A DNA stretch of 15,778 bases, from contig DATFPQ010000025.1 of assembly GCA_035264765.1 (NCBI GenBank), positions 1-15,778 on the forward strand. The letters are read 5' to 3'. The notes under the pieces were generated by a model, which was given only the letters and a program-made list of their open reading frames with translations, was not told the DNA's origin and ran no database searches. Every line of letters begins with the position of its first letter. Positions within the stretch are counted from its first letter, which is position 1. This document shows positions 6,601 through 11,794 of the stretch, piece after piece. This stretch comes from DATFPQ01 sp035264765 (GTDB lineage Bacteria > Actinomycetota > Actinomycetes > Actinomycetales > Angustibacteraceae). The position numbers and the translations under genes were made by a program.

Positions 6601-7077
6601 ATGTCACAGGACTCCGCGGCCGCCCGCGCGCGAGCCGGGGCCAACGCATCGAGGGACCCGCTGAGGACGGCCGCCGCCGTCGTCGGCGCGGTGTTCCTCG
6701 TCGTCGGCGTGCTGGGCTTCATCCCCGGCATCACGACGAGCTACAGCGACCTGTCGTTCGCCGGTCACAACTCGGCGGCCAAGCTGCTCGGAATCTTCCA
6801 GGTGTCCGTGCTGCACAACGTCGTGCACCTGCTGTTCGGCCTCGCCGGTCTGGCGTTGTCGCGCCATCGCGACACCGCGCGGACCTACCTCGTCGGCGGG
6901 GGCGCGGTGTACCTGGTGCTCTGGCTGTACGGCCTGGTGGTCGGCCCGCAGTCGTCCGCCAACTTCGTGCCGGTCAACACCGCCGACGACTGGCTGCACT
7001 TCCTCCTCGGGCTCGGGATGATCGGGGCCGGCGTCGCCCTGTCCCGGCGGCCCGCGGGGGCCGTGACCGCTCGGTAG
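6601..7077 (+). CDS. DUF4383 family membrane protein
   Basis: A 158-residue membrane protein of the actinobacterial DUF4383 family, function unknown. An N-terminal charged segment (residues 1-22) precedes four predicted membrane helices at about 23-43, 68-87, 95-115 and 131-147. Family signatures are visible: GFIPGITT after helix 1, LLGIFQVSVLHNVVHLLFG with histidines at about 72 and 76, and DDWLHFLLGLGM with a histidine at about 133. The histidines within or next to the membrane could bind metal or haem, but that is speculation. The start at ATG 6601 is well supported by AAGGAGG at 6589-6595, one of the best ribosome sites in the window. An in-frame ATG at 6568 would read through that site and is rejected. 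The Nif3-like gene starts 10 bases after the stop. Confidence 0.85.
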   Translation: MSQDSAAARARAGANASRDPLRTAAAVVGAVFLVVGVLGFIPGITTSYSDLSFAGHNSAAKLLGIFQVSVLHNVVHLLFGLAGLALSRHRDTARTYLVGGGAVYLVLWLYGLVVGPQSSANFVPVNTADDWLHFLLGLGMIGAGVALSRRPAGAVTAR

Positions 7078-7080
7078 CCT
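7075..7080 (+). promoter_or_regulatory. Candidate -10 box for a leaderless transcript of the Nif3-like gene
   Basis: TAGCCT overlaps the TAG stop of the DUF4383 gene and ends exactly six bases before the GTG at 7087, the same geometry as TACCCT before the ATG at 4997. The GTG has no ribosome site. No clear -35 element is seen. Inference from position and pattern only. Confidence 0.35.
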
Positions 7081-7086
7081 GCGCGG

Positions 7087-8304
7087 GTGACGCCACCCGC
7101 CCGCACCACCGACGACAACCCCACAGGGCGGGCGCCGACGGATCCGGCGCCCGCCCTGGGCACGGTCCTGGCCGTCCTGGAGGGGCTGTACCCGGCGGCT
7201 GGTGCGGAGTCGTGGGACGCCGTGGGCCTCGTGTGCGGCGACCCCGAGCAGCCGGTGCGCCGGGTGCTGCTCGCGGTCGACCCCACCGCCGCCGTCGTGG
7301 ACGAGGCCCTGGACTGGGGCGCCGACCTGCTGCTGGTTCACCATCCACTGCTGCTGCGCGGCGTGCACGGAGTGCCCGCGTCGACGCCGAAGGGGCGCAT
7401 CGTGCACCGCCTCGTGCGTGGCGGGTGCGCCCTGTTCGTCGCACACACCAACGCCGACAGCGCCTCTCCGGGCGTCAGTGACGCGCTGGCGCGCGTGCTG
7501 GGCCTGGCAGACCTGCGCCCGCTGCAGCCGCGCGGTGCGGTGGCGCTCGACAAGGTCGTCCTCTTCGTGCCCACGGCCGACGCCGACCGGTTGGTCGACG
7601 CCTTGGCGGCGGCCGGTGCCGGCGTCATCGGCGACTACTCGCGCTGCGCCTGGACGACGACCGGCACTGGCACGTTCCGGCCCGAGCCGGGCGCCGACCC
7701 CAGCCTCGGCGTCGTCGGGGAGGTCGCACTGGTCCCCGAGACCCGGGTCGAGATGGTGCTGCCGCGCCGCCGCCGGGACGACGTCGTGCGGGCGCTGCGG
7801 GCGAGCCACCCGTACGAGGAGCCGGCGTTCGACGTCCTCGAGCTCGCCGACCCGGGACGGGGCACCGGCATCGGCCGGGTCGGCCGGCTGCAGCGCCCGC
7901 TGACCCTGGAGCGGTTTGCGACGGAGGTCGCGACGGCGCTCCCGCCCACCGTGCAGGGGATCCGGGTGGCCGGCCGGCCGGACGCGCTGGTGGAGCGGGT
8001 GGCGGTCTGCGGGGGAGCCGGGGACGACCTGTTCGACGCGGTCCGCGCCAGCGGAGCCGACGCCTACGTGACCGCGGACCTGCGCCACCACCCGGCCTCC
8101 GAGGCCCGCGAGGCGGCCGGCGACGGCCCGCCGTACCTCGTCGACGTCCCGCACTGGGCCAGCGAGTGGCCGTGGCTGGCCGGTTGTGAGAGCCGCATGC
8201 TGTCCGCCCTTGCCGCGCAGGGCAGTACGGTGGACACCCGCGTCAGCACCGCGCGGACCGATCCGTGGACGCTGCACGTTCCGAGCCGAGGGGGCCCGAG
8301 CTGA
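7087..8304 (+). CDS. Nif3-like dinuclear metal centre protein (NIF3/YqfO family)
   Basis: A 405-residue cytoplasmic protein of the Nif3/YbgI/YqfO family, which forms ring-shaped oligomers with a two-metal site. Its physiological role is unsettled, with hydrolase (GTP cyclohydrolase-like) activity proposed for relatives. Predicted ligands are present in both halves: HHP at H85-H86, AHTNAD at H120 and D124, and the C-terminal VPHWASEW at H356 and E360. Between them, about residues 155-265 form the PII/CutA-like insertion seen in long members such as YqfO, including SHPYEEPAFDVLEL near 240-253. The first 20 residues are a variable, Pro/Thr-rich tail. The GTG at 7087 lacks a ribosome site, and a leaderless start is likely. 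Eight bases separate its stop from the ATG of the zinc-ribbon gene. Nif3, zinc ribbon and RNase H-phosphatase in this order match M. tuberculosis Rv2230c-Rv2229c-Rv2228c as I recall it. Confidence 0.92.
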   Translation: MTPPARTTDDNPTGRAPTDPAPALGTVLAVLEGLYPAAGAESWDAVGLVCGDPEQPVRRVLLAVDPTAAVVDEALDWGADLLLVHHPLLLRGVHGVPASTPKGRIVHRLVRGGCALFVAHTNADSASPGVSDALARVLGLADLRPLQPRGAVALDKVVLFVPTADADRLVDALAAAGAGVIGDYSRCAWTTTGTGTFRPEPGADPSLGVVGEVALVPETRVEMVLPRRRRDDVVRALRASHPYEEPAFDVLELADPGRGTGIGRVGRLQRPLTLERFATEVATALPPTVQGIRVAGRPDALVERVAVCGGAGDDLFDAVRASGADAYVTADLRHHPASEAREAAGDGPPYLVDVPHWASEWPWLAGCESRMLSALAAQGSTVDTRVSTARTDPWTLHVPSRGGPS

Positions 8305-8312
8305 TCGCTCCA

Positions 8313-9041
8313 ATGACGGACCAGTGGCGGCTGCTCGACGTACAGGCCGTCGATACGCGTCTGGGCCAGATCGCGCACCGGCGCAGGACCCTGCCGCAGA
8401 TCGCCGAGCTGGCCGCCCTGGAGGGGCGGGCCACCCAGCTGCGCGACCAGGTCGTCGGCGCCCAGACGCTGGCCGGCGACCTCCAGCGCGAGCTCAGCAA
8501 GGCCGAGGCCGACGTCGAGCTGGTCCGCCAGCGCGCGGCGCGCGACCAGGCCCGGCTGGAGGCCGGCCAGGGCGGCCACAAGGAGCTGGGATCGCTGCAG
8601 CACGAGATCGCCACCCTTCAGCGCCGGCAGTCCGACCTGGAGGACGCCGAGCTGGAGGTCATGGAGCGGCTCGAGGCGGCGACCGCGGAGCTGGAGCGGC
8701 TGAGCACCGAGCAAGCGTCCCTCCAGGCTCAGGTCGACGACGTCACCGCCGCCCGCCGGACCCAGGAGGAGGAGCTCGACGCCGAGCGCGAGCGGCTGGT
8801 CCAGCAGCGCGCCGGCCTGGTCGCCGGCCTGGACGCGCCGTTGCTGGCCCTCTACGAGAAGGTCCGCGAGGCGACCGGCGGCATCGGCGCCGCGATGCTG
8901 CGGGCCCGGCGCTGCGAGGGCTGCCGGCTGGAGCTCAACCCCCAGGACATCCAGCGCATCCGGGCGGCCGCGCCTGACGAGGTGGTCCGCTGCGAGGAGT
9001 GCCGCCGCATCCTGGTGCGTACCGGCGAGTCCGGTCTGTGA
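8313..9041 (+). CDS. Coiled-coil protein with C-terminal C4 zinc ribbon (DUF164/CT398 family)
   Basis: A 242-residue soluble protein. Residues about 5-170 are a long, nearly unbroken heptad-rich coiled coil (many Leu, Glu, Arg and Gln, for example LEDAELEVMERLEAATAELERL). A short linker with LLALYEKVREATGGIGAAML follows, a stretch typical of the family. The C-terminal zinc ribbon then shows CEGC (cysteines about 201 and 204) and CEEC (about 227 and 230). The family is thought to bind nucleic acid or protein partners, but its precise role is unknown. ATG 8313 is chosen because MTDQWRLLDVQAVDTRL matches the usual family start; no good ribosome site lies upstream, so coupling to the Nif3-like gene is likely. 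Its last codon and stop overlap the GTG of the RNase H gene. Confidence 0.9.
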   Translation: MTDQWRLLDVQAVDTRLGQIAHRRRTLPQIAELAALEGRATQLRDQVVGAQTLAGDLQRELSKAEADVELVRQRAARDQARLEAGQGGHKELGSLQHEIATLQRRQSDLEDAELEVMERLEAATAELERLSTEQASLQAQVDDVTAARRTQEEELDAERERLVQQRAGLVAGLDAPLLALYEKVREATGGIGAAMLRARRCEGCRLELNPQDIQRIRAAAPDEVVRCEECRRILVRTGESGL

Positions 9042-10246
9042 CCCGCCGGCTCGTCGTCGAGGCGGACGGCGGATCGCGCGGCAACCCGGGACCGGCGGCG
9101 TACGGCGCGCTGGTCCGCGACCCCGACACCCACCAGGTGCTCGCCCGGGAGGCCGCGGCGCTGGGGGTCGCCAGCAACAACGTCGCGGAGTACTCCGGGC
9201 TGGTGGCCGGGCTGCGCCTGGCCGCGGCGCTCGACCCGGACTGCACCGTCGAGGTCCGGATGGACTCCAAGCTCGTCGTCGAGCAGATGTCCGGGCGCTG
9301 GCAGATCAAGCACGACGACATGCGGCGGCTGGCGCGGGAGGCCCGGCAGGTGCTCGACCCCTCCCGGGTCACCTACACCTGGGTCCCGCGGGCCGAGAAC
9401 AAGGACGCCGACCAGCTGGCCAACGAGGCGATGGACGACGCGGCGCAGGGCCGCCCCTGGCGCGGTGCCCAGCCGCCGCCGGCACCGCTGGGCGCGGAGG
9501 AGCCGGCGGGTCGTGGCACGCAGGCGGCGGGTCGCGGCGAGGCGGGGGCGGGGGCGCTCGACGAGCCGGCGACCGAGACCGACCTCACCGCACCGGCCGA
9601 CGCGGGCGAGCCCACCACGCTGGTGCTGCTGCGTCACGGCGTGACCGAGCTGACCCGCGAGCGGCGGTTCAGCGGCACGGGAGGCGCCGACCTGCCGCTG
9701 ACCGCGCTCGGACGCCGGCAGGCGCTCGCCGCGGCGGAGGGGGTGCAGGCCGCCGGGGGTGTGGACGCGGTCGTCAGCTCGCCGCTGCGCCGCACCCGCG
9801 AGACCGCCGAGGTGGTGGCGCAGAGCCTGGGACTCGGCGTCCGCGTCGACGACGGCTGGACCGAGGTCTCGTTCGGCGCGTGGGACGGGAGTACGGCCGC
9901 CGAGGTCGCCGAGCGCTGGCCGGACGAGCACCGCGCCTGGCTGGCCTCGACGTCCGTGGCGCCCCCGGGCGGCGACAGCCTGGACGACCTCACCCGCCGC
10001 GTGCGCGTGGCGCGTGACCGCCTGCTCGCCCGGTCACCGCGCCGACGCGTCCTGGTGGTCACGCACGCGAGCCCGATCAAGGCGATGGTGTGCGAGGCGC
10101 TGGGTGCGCCGGCCAGTGCCACCTGGCGCCTGGACTCGTCCCCGGCGGCGCTGACCGTCGTCCGGTGGTGGTCCGACGGCGGCGCCGCGGTGAGCGCGTT
10201 CAACGAGACCGGGCACCTGCACGCCGCGGGCGTCCCCGTACGCTGA
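9038..10246 (+). CDS. Bifunctional RNase HI / histidine acid phosphatase
   Basis: A 402-residue two-domain fusion. The N-terminal RNase HI domain (about 1-140) has the full acidic set: D10 in EADGGSRGNPGP, E51 in NNVAEYSG, D76 in VRMDSKLVVEQM and D125 in NKDADQLANEA. It should cut the RNA strand of RNA-DNA hybrids. A low-complexity Ala/Gly/Glu/Pro linker follows (about 142-190). The C-terminal histidine-phosphatase domain (about 193-385) has LLRHG with catalytic H200, SSPLRRTRET, an acidic general-acid candidate E276, and the second histidine H343 in VVTHASPIKAM. In mycobacteria the equivalent fusion is Rv2228c, whose phosphatase half resembles CobC (alpha-ribazole phosphatase). The real substrate of this half is uncertain. 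The GTG at 9038 overlaps the zinc-ribbon stop (GTGA), indicating coupled translation. An in-frame ATG at 8999 inside the upstream gene would add residues unlike the family. Confidence 0.94.
   Translation: MTRRLVVEADGGSRGNPGPAAYGALVRDPDTHQVLAREAAALGVASNNVAEYSGLVAGLRLAAALDPDCTVEVRMDSKLVVEQMSGRWQIKHDDMRRLAREARQVLDPSRVTYTWVPRAENKDADQLANEAMDDAAQGRPWRGAQPPPAPLGAEEPAGRGTQAAGRGEAGAGALDEPATETDLTAPADAGEPTTLVLLRHGVTELTRERRFSGTGGADLPLTALGRRQALAAAEGVQAAGGVDAVVSSPLRRTRETAEVVAQSLGLGVRVDDGWTEVSFGAWDGSTAAEVAERWPDEHRAWLASTSVAPPGGDSLDDLTRRVRVARDRLLARSPRRRVLVVTHASPIKAMVCEALGAPASATWRLDSSPAALTVVRWWSDGGAAVSAFNETGHLHAAGVPVR
10239..10244 (+). promoter_or_regulatory. Candidate -10 box ahead of the DUF1737 gene
   Basis: TACGCT, overlapping the 3' end of the RNase H-phosphatase gene, ends seven bases before ATG 10252. 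That would allow a leaderless or near-leaderless DUF1737-metZ transcript. A GAGG tetramer at 10245-10248 is too close to the ATG to be a good ribosome site. No -35 box is evident. Confidence 0.3.
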
Positions 10247-10251
10247 GGCCC

Positions 10252-10437
10252 ATGAGCGATCCCGTTCGCCTGCGCTACCGACTGCTCACCGGCACCGACG
10301 ACCGCGCGTTCTGCGAGAAGGTCAGCGCCGCACTGGAGGACGGATACCGCCTGCACGGCAACCCCTCCGTCACCTTCGACGGCGAGCGAGTCGTGACCGC
10401 GCAGGCCGTGGTGCTCGACGACGGAATGTCCCGATGA
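10252..10437 (+). CDS. Small DUF1737 family protein
   Basis: A 61-residue protein matching the DUF1737 pattern: YRLLTGTDDRAFCEKVSAALEDGYRLHGNPSVTFDGERVVTAQAVV, essentially the whole domain. It contains one cysteine (about 21) and no membrane segment or signal peptide, so it is probably cytoplasmic. The family has no established function that I know of; the fold appears to be a small alpha/beta unit. It begins six bases after the RNase H-phosphatase stop, and its TGA overlaps the metZ start (ATGA). Expression is therefore coupled to a methionine-biosynthesis enzyme, which suggests a role near sulfur-amino-acid metabolism, but this is only a context inference. Confidence 0.85.
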   Translation: MSDPVRLRYRLLTGTDDRAFCEKVSAALEDGYRLHGNPSVTFDGERVVTAQAVVLDDGMSR

Positions 10438-11627
10438 CCGAGCGCCGTTCCGGGACGCAGGGCTGGCGCCCGGCGACCCAGGCGGTGCGCGGCGGCCTGG
10501 CTCGCACCGGCTTCGACGAGACCTCCGAGGCGCTGTTCATGACCTCGGGCTTCGTGTACGACAGCGCGGCCGACGCCGAGGCGGCCTTCAAGGGTGAGGT
10601 CGACCGGTTCGTCTACTCCCGCTACGGGAACCCCACCGTCGCGGGCTTCGAGGAGCGGATGCGGCTCCTCGAGGGCGCACCCGCGTGCTTCGCCACGGCC
10701 AGCGGCATGGCCGCCGTGTGGGTCGCCATGGCAGCGCTCGTGCGGGCCGGCGACCGCGTGGTCGCGGCGCGCAGCCTGTTCGGCTCCTGCTTCGTCATCC
10801 TCGACGAGATCCTCCCGCGCTTCGGCGTCCACACCGACTTCGTCGACGGGCACGACCTCGACCAGTGGCGCGAGGCGCTGTCGACCCCGGCCACCGCGGT
10901 GTTCTTCGAGTCGCCGTCGAACCCGATGCAGGAGATCGTCGACGTCGAGGCCGTGTGCCGCCTGGCCCACGCGGCCGGCGCGCAGGTCGTCGTCGACAAC
11001 GTCTTCGCGACGCCGGTCCTGCAGCGGCCGATGGAGCTCGGCGCCGACGTCGTCGTGTACTCGGCGACCAAGCACATCGACGGTCAGGGGCGCGCGCTCG
11101 GCGGTGCCGTCCTCGGCTCTCAGGAGTTCATCGACGGACCAGTGCAGATTCTCATGCGGCACACAGGTCCCGCGCTCAGCCCGTTCAACGCCTGGCTGTT
11201 CACCAAGGGGCTGGAGACGATGGCTATGCGCGTGGAGCGGCAGACCGACGTCGCGCTGCGGATCGCGCGCTGGCTGGAGGGGCATGAGCGGATCCGTTCG
11301 GTCCGCTACCCGTTCCTGGACTCCCACCCGCAGGTGGGGCTGGCCAAGTCGCAGATGAGCGGTGGCGGCACCGTTGTCACGATGGAGCTGGACGGCGGCA
11401 AGGACCTCGCCTTCTCAGTACTCGACGCCCTGCGCTGCGTCGACATCTCCAACAACCTCGGCGACGCCAAGTCGCTGATCACCCACCCGGCCACCACGAC
11501 GCACCGGCGTCTGGGTGAGGAGGGCCGCCTGGCCGTGGGCATCACCGACGGCATCGTGCGCCTCTCGGTCGGGCTGGAGGACCCGGACGACCTGCTCGAG
11601 GACCTCGAGCAGGCGCTGCGCCGCTAG
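10434..11627 (+). CDS. metZ: O-succinylhomoserine sulfhydrylase MetZ
   Basis: A 397-residue pyridoxal-phosphate enzyme of the Cys/Met metabolism family, full length. It would condense O-succinylhomoserine with sulfide to give homocysteine, the direct-sulfhydrylation step of methionine synthesis, as a cytoplasmic tetramer. Visible features are YSRYGNPT near residues 61-68 (cofactor phosphate contact from the neighbouring subunit), SGMAAVWVAM at about 90-99, D188 in VVVDNVFATP, the Schiff-base lysine K213 in YSATKHIDGQGR, and SLITHPATTTHRRL near 345-358. The KHIDGQGR sequence and the N-terminal WRPATQAVRGG favour MetZ over cystathionine gamma-synthase or MetY. A cystathionine beta- or gamma-family relative cannot be wholly excluded. 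Its ATG overlaps the DUF1737 stop by four bases. The transcript probably ends at the tandem hairpins just downstream. Confidence 0.94.
   Translation: MTERRSGTQGWRPATQAVRGGLARTGFDETSEALFMTSGFVYDSAADAEAAFKGEVDRFVYSRYGNPTVAGFEERMRLLEGAPACFATASGMAAVWVAMAALVRAGDRVVAARSLFGSCFVILDEILPRFGVHTDFVDGHDLDQWREALSTPATAVFFESPSNPMQEIVDVEAVCRLAHAAGAQVVVDNVFATPVLQRPMELGADVVVYSATKHIDGQGRALGGAVLGSQEFIDGPVQILMRHTGPALSPFNAWLFTKGLETMAMRVERQTDVALRIARWLEGHERIRSVRYPFLDSHPQVGLAKSQMSGGGTVVTMELDGGKDLAFSVLDALRCVDISNNLGDAKSLITHPATTTHRRLGEEGRLAVGITDGIVRLSVGLEDPDDLLEDLEQALRR
11591..11613. repeat. 23-base perfect palindrome at the 3' end of metZ
   Basis: CCTGCTCGAGG (11591-11601) and its exact reverse complement CCTCGAGCAGG (11603-11613) flank a single A. 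The stretch lies in the last codons of metZ (DLLEDLEQ). The repeated Leu-Glu codons CTCGAG, themselves a palindrome, explain part of the symmetry. Confidence 0.6.
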
Positions 11628-11636
11628 CGCGCAGAG

Positions 11637-11660
11637 GAGGCCGACCCGCTGGGCGGCCTC
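11637..11660 (+). terminator. First of two tandem hairpins after metZ
   Basis: GAGGCCG (11637-11643) pairs with CGGCCTC (11654-11660). One A-G mismatch and two more G-C pairs continue inward to a four-base loop. It starts ten bases after the metZ stop. There is no T-tract, which is usual for actinobacterial terminator-like hairpins. Probably it acts with the larger hairpin immediately downstream. Confidence 0.45.
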
Positions 11661-11661
11661 G

Positions 11662-11715
11662 AGACGTCAGGATCCCGGCACCGGGCGGACTCCCGGCGCC
11701 GGGATCCTGCCGTCT
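11662..11715 (+). terminator. Long GC-rich hairpin, probable terminator between metZ and cheA
   Basis: Three nested paired blocks form one near-perfect 54-base hairpin. The outer block is AGACG (11662-11666) with CGTCT (11711-11715). The middle block is CAGGATCCCGGC (11668-11679) with GCCGGGATCCTG (11698-11709). The inner block is CCGGG (11681-11685) with CCCGG (11692-11696). This gives 22 base pairs, two single-base mismatches and a six-base loop CGGACT. It has no U-rich tail, so it would be an actinobacterial-type (I-shaped) or Rho-assisted terminator. It could also protect the metZ mRNA 3' end or insulate cheA from read-through. Confidence 0.7.
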
Positions 11716-11794
11716 GGCGGGCCTCAGGTCCTCCGCAGCCCGTGCCGATGGGGACATTGCGGCAGCGTGCCGCGGAACCCCAGGAGGCGGCGGC

